A stretch of DNA of 64,000 bases, taken from NCBI GenBank assembly GCA_013298775.1, contig JAAFIV010000011.1, positions 62,001 to 126,000 of the forward strand, written 5' to 3'. The notes beneath the pieces were generated by a model. It saw nothing but the letters and a program-made list of their open reading frames with translations. It did not search any database and was not told where the DNA came from. The DNA is from Ignavibacteria bacterium (GTDB lineage: Bacteria; Bacteroidota; Ignavibacteria; Kapaibacteriales; UBA4661). Positions 45,601 to 54,433 of the stretch are shown here, piece by piece (within the stretch, counting starts at the first letter, position 1; every line of letters begins with the position of its first letter). A program made the position numbers and the translations under genes.

Positions 45601-48600
45601 TTTTCGCTCAGGTTCAATTGTTCCGTGCGCGTGAGAGTGCCAACGCAGCTAGGAATTACGCCACTGAGAGCATTATTGTGCAGCAAAATCTCGCGCAAAT
45701 TCGGTAACGCACACAGAGAGCTTGGAAACTCGCCCACAAGCCGATTATTATCCAGCGCAAGGACACGTAGGTTTGCCATTGACGACAGCACAGGAATTGT
45801 ACCAGAAAAGCGATTATTGCTCAGGCGCAGTTCTTCCAGTACCTGCATGGTCGCAAGAGAGCTTGAAATCGTGCCTTCAAAGAAATTGTTTGCGAGATTG
45901 AGAGTGCGAAGTGCGGTCAATTCGGCAAGAAAACCTGGCAGATTGCCTTGAATACTGTTATTGGCGAGGAATAAGCCCACAACCCGCATGGAATCTCCCT
46001 GCGACGGCGCAACTTGTGATGGCGCAACCTGCACGCCCGCCCACGAGGAAAGCGGTCGCTCGGAAAGCCAGTTTTCTTCACGCAACCACGCACCGCCGGT
46101 TGCTTGATAAAATCGCACGAGAATCGCGGAATCGCGCTGAATCGGTGAAAGACCGCTTCCCGTCAGGTTTTGCAGCACAGTAAAGCGTCCGAAGGAAAAA
46201 GCAGTTCCATTGGGTGTGGTGAGCTGGAACGTGCCTGAAGAAGCATTTTCGGGAATAATTGCCGCAACGAGCGTTGGCGAAACCACGCGAAAACTCGCAA
46301 CACTAGAGCCGTTCAGCGTCACGCTTGCCACGTTTACAAAATTTGCGCCCGAAATAAACACTTCGCTTCCCACCTCGCCCGCTTGCGGATTCACTCCCGT
46401 AATTTGCGGTGGCGGTCCTGTGGGAGCGAGTATTTGCAAGGCGTTCTGGCTGCTGACCGTTCCTTGCGAAGTTTCAACGGTTAGGATTCCTGACAAAGCA
46501 TTTGCTGGAACGGTAGCAACGACGCGCATATCGTTTGGAATACGAACATTTGCCAACGTGACCTGTCCGCCCGCGCCATTACTGAGGTACACGCGCTGGA
46601 CGTTGATAAATTCTCGTCCCAGAATTTCAATGGTCGCTCCGCTCGACGCACTTTGGGGAGAAAAGCTCGTAATGGAGGGTGCTTGCACAAAGCGGAAATC
46701 GGTGAGCGAAGGAGCAATGCCGCCCGCAGCCGTTAGAGTAATACGCCCTATCCTCGCGTTCGGATGCACGCGGGCTTGGAGGCGTGTTGGCGAAAGAAAG
46801 CGCACACTATCGGCTGGAATGCCCGCAAACTGGATATTTTGCGGTGTTTGCGCCGTTATTCCCACAAAATTTTCCCCCGTAAGCTCCACCCACGCGCCAG
46901 CACCTGCCGCGCTCGGCGCAAAGCCAGTAATGACGGGCGGTGCAGCATATTGAAACCAATACGGCACTTTTGAGCTATCGCGCCCCGCTCGCGCAAAAAC
47001 GACGATTGCAGAGGTACTGTTTTGTAAACCGCTCGGGAAAAGCGCGGTCAGGCGTGTTGTTGTAGCGACGTTTACGCTACTCAGCCGAACACTGCCAATA
47101 CTCAATCCTCCAAAGCGCACCGAATCTACTTGCGTGAAGTTTTTCCCATAGACCGTTACGAGCGTTCCCGCCCCGCCCACACGCGGTACAATACTGTCCA
47201 CGACTGGTGGCGAAACATACGTGAATACTTGCGGCGAGGTGCTTTGTCCTGTTTCAGTAAAAATAGAAATCGCACCAGAAATCGCATTCGTGCTAAGAAT
47301 GATGCGGAGTTGCGAGGATTGGATTGGCAACACAAGACTTGCATTTGCGCCATCGAGAGCAGTTGCGCCAATACGCACACTATCAATATTTTGAAAATTC
47401 CCACCATTAACCACAATTGTATCGCCCGCCGTTCCTTGCGTTGGGGTGATATTGACAATAAACGGCGCACCAAAATAGGTAAACACATTTGCCGAGGTTG
47501 CGGTGCCGCCGGGCGTTGTCACCGAGATATTCCCCGTCGCGCCAGCACCAACACGTGCGTACAATTCATTCGGCGCAACAACATCAACGCTATCCGCCAA
47601 CACCCCGCCAAAGCGCACGGTGAGTGGCTGGATGAAATTTAGCCCGCGCACACGCACGGTCGCGCCAGAGGCACCTTGCGTTGGGGTAAAATTGAGGATA
47701 GACGGCGGCGGCGCAAAGGTAAACACGCCGAGAGAATTGCCCGAACCCGCCATAGCATTGACCGTAACAAGACCTGTCGCGCCGCCTGTGGCAACTTGTG
47801 CGCGAATTTCCGTCGAAGAAACCACGACAAAATTTTGTGCGGCAATTCCACCAAAACGTACAGCATTCACGTTCACAAAATTCGCTCCCGTAATCGTAAC
47901 GAAGCTGCTCGCACCCGCGCTCTGTGGTGCGAAGGATGCAATAATTGGCGCGTTTGCATTGGACGAAATCTGCACCGTTACTTGCGCAGCATCCATTGGT
48001 GCGCCACTTGTGCGAAAGAGCGTAACGACAGCAAGCGTGGTTCCGCCCGCCAGTGGCGCGTTTAGCCAGTTGATAACAATGCCCGGAGCCGAGACGCGGT
48101 CGGTGTTTGTGAAGGTAGAATCGTAAGCGAAGGAAAACTGCGCATTCCCGCCCATTGCTGGCGCGACGTGCAGCGAAACACGTGCATTCGCGGTATCGAG
48201 CGTGTAGGGGCTACGCTTGCGGAATATGCCGTAGCGCATCAGCACAGGATTTCCTGAATTGATGAGAGCCGGAAGCCCCAATGTAGCAGTGCTGGCAGCA
48301 TGTGAAAAGGCAAGTGCGAGCGGCTGAATCTGGACGGGAACGGTGCTGGTATTGGTAAAGCCGTAGCCGTCCTGCGTTTGCAGCGTGTAGCTTGCGTTGG
48401 TGATAAGCAGTGCTGTTGGTTGTACGGTGGTCGTATTTGTCAAGTTTGTTGTCGGTGTCCAGGTTGCGGTAAAGGGCGAGGTTCCGCCAAAGACGCTCGG
48501 CGGAAGAAGCTGCGTTGGGCGGTTATGGCGGACATATTGGACTTGGGTCGTTACAAGAGGAAAAAATTCAATCGTCGTAGAACCTGTGGTAACGGTGGGG

Positions 48601-51600
48601 TCGGCGATGCTATGGAAAACGCTATCGCGGCGGTCTTGTAGCACAATCACATTGGGCGCGTAGCTGATATTTCCGGCATTGTCCAAGCTCACCGATGCCA
48701 TTGTTGAGCCGCCATTTGCGCCCGTGAGTGCGAAGGAATACGAACCAGTACCAATTTTTGTCGCGGGGAGCATTCCTGCTGATACACCAATCGGCGGGAC
48801 AATCACACCAGCATTGGTAGAACCATCTATCCATGCGGGAGTACCAATGAAGTATGCGGTATTTGCTTGCGAGGACTCATCTTTCGCGCTTTGCGAATAG
48901 CCATCGTTGAACCGCCAATACCCAACTAAATTTGCGGCGTTGGGGTGTCCAGCGTCCAATTCACGGCGTTTCCAAGCAGCAATGGATGTTTGCGGCAAGG
49001 CAGCATTCCACAGCCGAACTTCGTCAATTGCACCGTTCCAGTATTCACCCGAAAACATATTCGCACCAATGTACAACGGCAAACCAGCAACGGGCGACAG
49101 CGAGAAATTATCTGTGCCTATGAGCTTTCCATCCACAAAATACGTGACAACACCTGCGTTGTAGCTGACGGCAATATGGTAGTACCGATTTGCCCGAAAA
49201 ACTGGAATAATGCTTTTTTGAACATTTGTGCCGCTATTACTGAATTTCAGAAATGTATAGAAACGTCCCATATTCACGCTAAACGAGCTTCTGGTACTGC
49301 TACTGAAGGAGAAAATACACGGGTCGTTGGGTGGCGCACCAAGAGACCACGCAGGACGCACCAATGCTTCGACGGTGAAATTTGAAAGCACATCGTAGGC
49401 TAGATTGGGAAAGGCGTAGAGAGCTTGATTTGTGCCATTCAAAAAAACCTGCGTCCCCAAGCCAGAGCGTACACTGCGCTGCGTTTGTCCGAGTACAAAA
49501 AAGCGGTCGGGCGGCACAGCCGCGCTAAAGGGAGGATTGACGACGGTATTTCCTATAAGCGCATTTGGTTCGGTTGGGTAAAAAAATGGGAATTGCGTAC
49601 CGCCGAGATTAACATAATTTCCATTGACAACATCCGCGCTCGCAACTGCGGCAAACTGCGGTAAAGCCGATGCACGAGCCACGCCAATCCGCAAAGCATT
49701 GATGGTCGTTCCCGTTATTTTCCGCAATGCCCAATACTCGGTTGTACTCAAACCTTGCAACTCGCCTATTGGCGTACCACTTGCATTTGCCTCAAACGCT
49801 TCGGCTTCGAGAGTTACAATGCCGCCGATATTTGGTTCGGCAATAATCAAAGGATATTTGTTCGTGCCGCGCCCAATCGGAAACGTGTAGGAATTGAACG
49901 AAGAGGCAACATCACGCTGCAATGCCCCCACAACCAGACCTTGCGTGCCGCTTGTAACGGCATTAAAAGCGGTATTCTGCACGCGCAAGCGACCAAATGC
50001 TCCTGAACCGCCCGTGCGCACTGTACCGCTCGTAAGAACAAGACGCGCTCCCGGTCCGAGCGTCACCACATTCATCGGCACTCCAGGCATCGTTACGAAT
50101 GTTCCAGGGGTTTTATTGACATGCAAACTGGCGTTGATGGTGATAGGCGGCGTGGGAATTTCGCTCGCAGGACGATTGCTACCACCCGTATAGAGCAAGC
50201 GGGAATTGGGATTGTAGGTAATATTGGCACCACCAGCGACATATCCCGTTCCATCCAAGCGAAGTGTTCCGTTTGGATTCACTGTTATATCGCCCAGCTT
50301 GCTCAGACCAACGCCATCGGAAACAAACAAAACGCCAGGAGAGGTGTTCAAATCCGCCCCAGCAGCAATATTGCCTGAAAAAGAAAGCTGGAGAGTTTGC
50401 CCGTTCAAATCCACACTTTGAGTAGCAATAGTGAAGGAGCCAAGCACATTTGTAGAAGCACCAAGGTTTGCACCACCAGCATATTTCTCAAAACTCACGC
50501 TACCAGGCATGATTGCTGGAAGTGCCTGTGGTGTAGTATTTATTCCGCTCATACCAACGTAGCGGAGTGTCGCAGTGGTTGCCTGATACTGTACCGCATT
50601 ATTGCCATAAATATGAGCAGTACCTTCTATCAACACCCCTGAATGTTCGCCAACGGAAAGCATACCATTATTAAAAAGTGTAGCACCAGTAGCAATGTAT
50701 ACATTCCCCCCTGGAGGCAGACTAGCAGCTGTACCATTTTGCAATATCAGCGACGCACCCGTAACAATCTCATTCGTTCCACCATCCAAAATCAAGCGCG
50801 AGCCACCAGCAACGGCGTTGATATTCCACGTGCCTTGCTGCACAATAAAATCTCCATTGACCCGCAAGATTCCCGCAACACTATTTACCGCGCTTCCAAC
50901 AGGTTTATTGACAAGAATATCTCCGTTCATGACCGACGTTCCCGCCACAGGCTTTGGTACTTCTCCGCCAATTGTCTGCGTGCCTGTGCCATTGTATTCC
51001 AACGTTGCACCGCCAGCATACGTGATATTTCCTGTGCCAACCTGAACAATAGTAGCATTTCCTTCCATTTGGATTTTTCCAGAACCCGTTACAGAAAGCA
51101 TTACCGCCGTATTGATAGTGCATATTCGTCCATTGCGGACACGCAATACCCCAACAAGCGTATTGCTGGCATTGAAGGTTACTCCAGCAGAGTTATTTAT
51201 GCTAACGGTTAGTCCAGAAGGAATAGGATTGGGCAAGATATTTTCTGTTCCCATAATCGTGGTGGCAATCGCACCAGCGTATGTAAGTTTCGAGCCTCCT
51301 GCATAGATTGGGAAAGAAGCTAAAATGCTTGGACTCCCATTCACAACAAGCTCTGCACCATTGCTGATGGTAATATTTACCCCTGGATTGATAGCATTGG
51401 CAGAACTAATTTCCAAAATACCGTTTATCGTGGAAGGATTACCGAGTGCAAGATTAAGATTCACCCCAAGTGTCAGTCTGGATGCGGCATCTACACTCAT
51501 TCCAGTAATTGCTATTGGCGTTACTCCTGATGGCAAGAGTGAAACATTCGCACCACCACTGATATTGAGCGCACTCAGGCTCGCTGGAAATCCATTGGTA

Positions 51601-51821
51601 ATAACGGGCGAACCGCTTGTAAAATTCGCAACATCCCCCACAACGGGAAAGCCTGCGCCGCCCCAATTCGCCATATCATTCCATGCCCCCAGCATACCGC
51701 CCCCTGTCCATGTAAAGGTGGCTGCGGGCGAGAAAACATGGCATGCAATCACCAAAAAAGGGAGAAGCAAGACTTGTGCAAAAACAGGTCGTCGAAAAAT
51801 AAGGTTCTGAAACGTGTTCAT
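42693..51821 (-). CDS. Giant T9SS-secreted protein with LamG, IPT and leucine-rich repeats
   Basis: A 3042-residue protein with signal peptide (about 1-31, cleavage near Ser-Pro-Ala-Ala). It has the same order as the 2416-residue paralogue plus one insertion: beta-helix-like passenger (32-780), a LamG/concanavalin domain (about 807-975, Asp-Glu-Val-Arg-Leu-Trp-Asn and Gly-Tyr-Trp-Arg-Phe-Asn), seven IPT domains (about 1287-1864), leucine-rich repeats (1890-2305) interrupted near residue 2115-2135 by a Thr-Thr-Thr-Ser tract, an Ig-like domain, fibronectin-III-like domain, ASH-type domains (2540-2775), a cohesin-like region and a T9SS sorting domain ending Gly-Ala-Tyr-Phe-Val-Gln-Leu...Val-Val-Arg. 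It is likely a surface adhesin or glycan-binding protein. Confidence 0.85.
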   Translation of the reverse strand: MNTFQNLIFRRPVFAQVLLLPFLVIACHVFSPAATFTWTGGGMLGAWNDMANWGGAGFPVVGDVANFTSGSPVITNGFPASLSALNISGGANVSLLPSGVTPIAITGMSVDAASRLTLGVNLNLALGNPSTINGILEISSANAINPGVNITISNGAELVVNGSPSILASFPIYAGGSKLTYAGAIATTIMGTENILPNPIPSGLTVSINNSAGVTFNASNTLVGVLRVRNGRICTINTAVMLSVTGSGKIQMEGNATIVQVGTGNITYAGGATLEYNGTGTQTIGGEVPKPVAGTSVMNGDILVNKPVGSAVNSVAGILRVNGDFIVQQGTWNINAVAGGSRLILDGGTNEIVTGASLILQNGTAASLPPGGNVYIATGATLFNNGMLSVGEHSGVLIEGTAHIYGNNAVQYQATTATLRYVGMSGINTTPQALPAIMPGSVSFEKYAGGANLGASTNVLGSFTIATQSVDLNGQTLQLSFSGNIAAGADLNTSPGVLFVSDGVGLSKLGDITVNPNGTLRLDGTGYVAGGANITYNPNSRLLYTGGSNRPASEIPTPPITINASLHVNKTPGTFVTMPGVPMNVVTLGPGARLVLTSGTVRTGGSGAFGRLRVQNTAFNAVTSGTQGLVVGALQRDVASSFNSYTFPIGRGTNKYPLIIAEPNIGGIVTLEAEAFEANASGTPIGELQGLSTTEYWALRKITGTTINALRIGVARASALPQFAAVASADVVNGNYVNLGGTQFPFFYPTEPNALIGNTVVNPPFSAAVPPDRFFVLGQTQRSVRSGLGTQVFLNGTNQALYAFPNLAYDVLSNFTVEALVRPAWSLGAPPNDPCIFSFSSSTRSSFSVNMGRFYTFLKFSNSGTNVQKSIIPVFRANRYYHIAVSYNAGVVTYFVDGKLIGTDNFSLSPVAGLPLYIGANMFSGEYWNGAIDEVRLWNAALPQTSIAAWKRRELDAGHPNAANLVGYWRFNDGYSQSAKDESSQANTAYFIGTPAWIDGSTNAGVIVPPIGVSAGMLPATKIGTGSYSFALTGANGGSTMASVSLDNAGNISYAPNVIVLQDRRDSVFHSIADPTVTTGSTTIEFFPLVTTQVQYVRHNRPTQLLPPSVFGGTSPFTATWTPTTNLTNTTTVQPTALLITNASYTLQTQDGYGFTNTSTVPVQIQPLALAFSHAASTATLGLPALINSGNPVLMRYGIFRKRSPYTLDTANARVSLHVAPAMGGNAQFSFAYDSTFTNTDRVSAPGIVINWLNAPLAGGTTLAVVTLFRTSGAPMDAAQVTVQISSNANAPIIASFAPQSAGASSFVTITGANFVNVNAVRFGGIAAQNFVVVSSTEIRAQVATGGATGLVTVNAMAGSGNSLGVFTFAPPPSILNFTPTQGASGATVRVRGLNFIQPLTVRFGGVLADSVDVVAPNELYARVGAGATGNISVTTPGGTATSANVFTYFGAPFIVNITPTQGTAGDTIVVNGGNFQNIDSVRIGATALDGANASLVLPIQSSQLRIILSTNAISGAISIFTETGQSTSPQVFTYVSPPVVDSIVPRVGGAGTLVTVYGKNFTQVDSVRFGGLSIGSVRLSSVNVATTTRLTALFPSGLQNSTSAIVVFARAGRDSSKVPYWFQYAAPPVITGFAPSAAGAGAWVELTGENFVGITAQTPQNIQFAGIPADSVRFLSPTRLQARVHPNARIGRITLTAAGGIAPSLTDFRFVQAPSITSFSPQSASSGATIEILGREFINVQRVYLSNGAGGQVTLANVRIPNDMRVVATVPANALSGILTVETSQGTVSSQNALQILAPTGPPPQITGVNPQAGEVGSEVFISGANFVNVASVTLNGSSVASFRVVSPTLVAAIIPENASSGTFQLTTPNGTAFSFGRFTVLQNLTGSGLSPIQRDSAILVRFYQATGGAWLREENWLSERPLSSWAGVQVAPSQVAPSQGDSMRVVGLFLANNSIQGNLPGFLAELTALRTLNLANNFFEGTISSSLATMQVLEELRLSNNRFSGTIPVLSSMANLRVLALDNNRLVGEFPSSLCALPNLREILLHNNALSGVIPSCVGTLTRTEQLNLSENLFSGAIPPEIGSMTALQELRLAGNTLSGTLPALDGTILSAGTTTSTTTSTTTSTTTSTTASMSGNATTTATLNAKFSTTSVHAVPALRVLDVSNNQLSGTIGESMGTLRQLQTLHLQQNRFTGSIPPSIGNCTELSTLNMSNNQLSGTLPASMGALQKLKTLLLRSNRLTGALPQELGRMRFLEQLQLDSNALTGLTDSLINLRTLRHLTASYNTISRLPQLRALDSLNVSWNRLEFPTLDAAQQIRAFVYHPQDSILTRLDTTIRVFTPFAVSSALTLGRHEYQWYRVQTSSAQNTSTQNASTQGAVLFQVQGQNQENLVFERFARGDTGTYTCFVRNSTYPALTLVRRTVRISAFAPSAPREIVLLVAPLNNAQSIPITPVLRWTTLASVSGYEIQISTSADFSTLQWSFAVNAPFAASQLVPSGAGLQHLTAYFWRVRPQSEGLTGAWSAAFRFTTQPANQPINVETIDFGRVVIGRASKAAELRLKNLSNVAIVVQDMQLEGAQILNFQTQRLQSTEATRHFRFTTPLSPTRLEPDEEVVVPITFSPTQVGEYRASVNVRFAPASGGAATTLGFATALIGRGGILLIDSLYFGTVTAGVTRTETMRIRNIGLDTVRIQNLTLLNLDTTQKTNFSLSETERNLAGLIIRPNDSIFVTLNCRASSDASRGTVRGTATIFTSLDTVYSVPLVVDIRRPSQNDILLETALQPEAENDRIAPGGLVILTLRVKSVMQSTVANIATTASLLKLYTANVTSRFSGECAFDANVLVPEDGERGIERIVGQSVNVNGRTLSRYRIPVTAWSPQVIAGAVRDSVLLRIRCRAVSGDTNRARLRLTRLVWDNTSSVNKDAEVIVSYAEDVVFTSAACEAGGLRLTTTAAANAVRIAGKNPASENVRLLYTLREDGAAEIRVVNMLGSVMLSRKETLALAGDYETHIPVHSMPSGAYFVQLITPSGVVVRRFEVVR
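45418..45477. repeat. 12-base coding tandem repeat (Thr-Thr-Thr-Ser tract)
   Basis: Unit CTTGTGGTCGTG on the plus strand: four perfect copies (45430-45477) preceded by one with a single changed triplet. It encodes repeated Thr-Thr-Thr-Ser inside the leucine-rich block of the 3042-residue protein. Unit length is a multiple of three, so copy-number change keeps the frame. Confidence 0.9.
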
Positions 51822-52007
51822 AATCGTTCAAAAAATCAAACTCAAAAAACGGAATAGCGCACAAAAAAAACATGATGACAATTTCATCTACATAGGAGAA
51901 CAACATGAGAAAATACAACATTTTTAAGGTTTTATCAATCGTGAATTCAAAATAGCACAGTGCATATTTTTGCGCGTAGGATGTTGATTTTTATCCTTGT
52001 TGTCTCT

Positions 52008-52153
52008 GTACACGACAAAACCTCTAAAAAGCATGTCAAATCAGGCTTCAGTGGCACAGACATTCTTGTCTGTATTTTTCACCTGAATCCCGCACTAATA
52101 CTCACAGACAAAAATGTCTGTGCCACTGTTGAATCAGTTTTGTCATGTACAAA
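52008..52153. repeat. Family A long inverted repeat, complete copy
   Basis: Outer arms GTACACGACAAAAC and GTTTTGTCATGTAC; inner arms GTGGCACAGACATTCTTGTC and GACAAAAATGTCTGTGCCAC; centre TTTTTCACCTGAATCCCGCAC. The centre reads in the opposite direction to copies such as 1352-1500, showing that both orientations occur. Confidence 0.88.
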
Positions 52154-52392
52154 GCCTTGTTGCAGCACAAATTGCAGCACAAATTGTAACACAAAGTTTA
52201 TTGAGCTTACAGCATCTCATATAAGCGTCTTTTCACGCAGAGGAGAATACCCTCAATGGCTCATCAAATCTCGTGTTTACAGAGAATATGCAGGGCAAAG
52301 AGAGGGAGATTTTGCGCGGGTTCCGCCTATCGCTCGGTATATCGAAACGGTTCACGCACGATTATTCCTGCTGTTATTCCATAAATTATTGT

Positions 52393-52400
52393 TATCTTTG
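52393..52400 (+). promoter_or_regulatory. Promoter -7 box before the DEAD-box helicase
   Basis: TATCTTTG fits the Bacteroidota TAnnTTTG box. The expected TTTG box 18-21 bases upstream is not well matched. A start near 52407 would leave a leader of about 90 bases, which is common for cold-inducible helicase genes. Confidence 0.35.
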
Positions 52401-52498
52401 GAGTTGTATTAAGCAAACTGTATGCGATTTCATTATTGCCTTGCATTGTTGCTTTTCATTATGATACTCCACTACATTTTTACTTATTTACCGTTTGA

Positions 52499-54223
52499 AT
52501 GACTTTTGACACATTTGGTCTTCAAGACCGCCTCCTTCAGGGAATTTCCGCCGCAGAATACACCACCGCCACAGCAATTCAACAAGCCGCAATACCGCTT
52601 ATTCTCGAAGGTTCCGACCTTATTGGCTGCGCACAAACTGGCACCGGCAAAACAGCTGCCTTCATGATTCCGCTCTTGAATAATCTTGCCACCGCAGCAC
52701 CAGAACTGCAACAATCTGGCAAGCTGGAAAATCCTCGCTTTCGTCCCGTCCGTGCGCTTATTCTTTCGCCAACACGCGAATTAGCCCAGCAAATCGAAGA
52801 GAGTGCTGTCGCGCTTTCTAAATTTATGCGTATTCGCTCGTACTGCGTTTATGGCGGTATGAATATCGAAATGCAAATACGACAGCTCAAATACAGCACC
52901 GATATTGTGATTGCAACACCAGGCCGCTTGCTCGACCTCATGCAACGCAAAGCGGTGGATTTCTCCCAACTAGAAATCCTCGTGCTGGATGAAGCCGATA
53001 GAATGCTGGATATGGGCTTTATTAACGACGTAAAAAAAATCATCGCCCACACCCCACCAATGCGACAAACGCTGCTTTTTTCAGCAACGATGTCGCCGAA
53101 AATTCAAACATTAACGCGCCACATACAAGATTCTCCCAAGCTCGTAACCGTCGGAGAGCGACGTAATCCCGCAGCAAGCGTAACACAGCATTTTTACCGC
53201 ATTCCGCAATCGCAGAAGATGGATTTGCTCTTGCACGTGCTGAAAGAAGAAACGATGGAAAGCGTCATTGTGTTCTCGCGTACAAAACATGGCGCAGACC
53301 GCATTGTACGCCGCTTGGAGCGTAAAGGTTTTGCGTCGGTTGCCATTCACTCCAATCGCTCACAAAACCAGCGACAACGCGCTCTGGCGGGTTTTAAGCA
53401 AGGAACATATAAAATTCTCGTCGCAACCGATGTTGCCGCTCGCGGGATTGACATTGACGGCATTTCCCACGTGATAAACTTTGATACGCCGCCGGATGCA
53501 GAGGACTACATCCACCGCATCGGTCGTACTGGACGCGCCGAGGCAATTGGCGACGCGCTCACCTTTATTGCTCGCGATGAAGAGCCGTATGTACGTAAAA
53601 TTGAGCGACACATTGGCAAACGCCTCACCATGAAGTCCTACCCAGGCTACGTGTTCACTGCACCTGATGAAAATGAATTGAAAGAAATTGAGCAAGAGAA
53701 AAAGCTCATCGAATCAGAAAATGATGACCGCCGCCGTTTCTTGAAAGACCGCTACCGCCCTACCGATAGAAATGGGGACAGGAACGGCAGCAGAGGTAGC
53801 AAAGAAGGCTCTTCTGAGTACGCTGGCGAAGAAGGATCTTCGTCCTCGCGTCCCCACCGCGACGGACATCAAAACGGCTACCACAAAGCAACCTCAAAAC
53901 GTCATAGACAAGACGGCGGGCGCGGAACAGCAAAAGGCTTCAGTGTTGTTTCCTCGTCATCGGAAGGCGCGACAAGCGGACATTCTTCCTCACCCAAACA
54001 CAGTGCGAATACTCGCTTTGCAAAGAAAAGCTACGGAGAGAAGAGTTACGGTGAAAAAAGCTATGGTGAAAAAAGCTATGGTGAAAAAAGTTATGGCGAG
54101 AAGAGCTACGGTGAAAAAAGCTACGGAGATAAAGGTCGTGGCGAAAAAAGCTATGGCGAGAAAGGATACGGAGGAAAAAGCTATGGCGAGAAAAATTACA
54201 GCCGCTTCTCAAAGAAAAAATAA
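52499..54223 (+). CDS. DEAD-box ATP-dependent RNA helicase with repeat tail
   Basis: A 574-residue helicase of the RhlE type. It has a Q motif (Thr-Ala-Ile-Gln, 24-28), Walker A Ala-Gln-Thr-Gly-Thr-Gly-Lys-Thr (45-52), Pro-Thr-Arg-Glu-Leu-Ala (91-96), Asp-Glu-Ala-Asp (164-167), Ser-Ala-Thr near 198 and His-Arg-Ile-Gly-Arg-Thr-Gly-Arg near 340. From residue 400 the protein is basic and low in complexity. The last 65 residues are about ten copies of the pentapeptide Glu-Lys-Ser-Tyr-Gly, an RNA-binding or phase-separating type of tail. Expected role: unwinding of structured RNA in ribosome assembly or RNA decay. Leader of about 90 bases after a TAnnTTTG box. Confidence 0.93.
   Translation: MTFDTFGLQDRLLQGISAAEYTTATAIQQAAIPLILEGSDLIGCAQTGTGKTAAFMIPLLNNLATAAPELQQSGKLENPRFRPVRALILSPTRELAQQIEESAVALSKFMRIRSYCVYGGMNIEMQIRQLKYSTDIVIATPGRLLDLMQRKAVDFSQLEILVLDEADRMLDMGFINDVKKIIAHTPPMRQTLLFSATMSPKIQTLTRHIQDSPKLVTVGERRNPAASVTQHFYRIPQSQKMDLLLHVLKEETMESVIVFSRTKHGADRIVRRLERKGFASVAIHSNRSQNQRQRALAGFKQGTYKILVATDVAARGIDIDGISHVINFDTPPDAEDYIHRIGRTGRAEAIGDALTFIARDEEPYVRKIERHIGKRLTMKSYPGYVFTAPDENELKEIEQEKKLIESENDDRRRFLKDRYRPTDRNGDRNGSRGSKEGSSEYAGEEGSSSSRPHRDGHQNGYHKATSKRHRQDGGRGTAKGFSVVSSSSEGATSGHSSSPKHSANTRFAKKSYGEKSYGEKSYGEKSYGEKSYGEKSYGEKSYGDKGRGEKSYGEKGYGGKSYGEKNYSRFSKKK
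54027..54200. repeat. 15-base coding tandem repeat (Glu-Lys-Ser-Tyr-Gly)
   Basis: About eleven imperfect 15-base units (theme GAAAAAAGCTATGGT) encode the helicase tail. Synonymous third-base changes between units show that it is not a very recent expansion, apart from two identical neighbours near 54066-54095. Confidence 0.85.
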
Positions 54224-54225
54224 GA

Positions 54226-54312
54226 TTGTATTGAAAGGTTGTATTGAAAGGTTGTATTGAAAGGTTGTATTGAAAGGTTGTATTGAAAGGTTGTATTGAA
54301 AGGTTGTATTGA
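54226..54312. repeat. 13-base non-coding tandem repeat
   Basis: Six perfect copies of TTGTATTGAAAGG plus nine bases of a seventh, starting three bases after the helicase stop codon. No mismatches among the six copies, suggesting recent expansion. Confidence 0.95.
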
Positions 54313-54330
54313 GCTGATGTTCGATACTTA

Positions 54331-54400
54331 ATAAAAAACTTTTGCAAGCTCAGTGTGAGGACGAGGATGGAAGCGGTCTTCACCCTGAGCTTGCTCAAAA
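54331..54400 (-). terminator. Family D hairpin acting as terminator of the acyltransferase gene
   Basis: ACTTTTG-CAAGCTCAGTGTGA and TCACCCTGAGCTTG-CTCAAAAGT pair over about 20 bases. On the minus strand the hairpin is followed by TTTTTTATT, giving a good terminator for the gene ending at 54434. The arms are close to the family D element at 29086-29143. Confidence 0.7.
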
Positions 54401-54433
54401 GTAAAAAAATAATCTCCTGTCCTCATGCTTCTC

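Larger units (their letters stand above)
51822..52498. other. Intergenic region between the giant gene and the helicase gene
   Basis: About 680 bases holding the divergent upstream regions, a complete family A repeat (52008-52153), a short duplication of TTGCAGCACAAA near 52160-52185 and a promoter-like box at 52393-52400. No supported protein gene. Confidence 0.7.
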
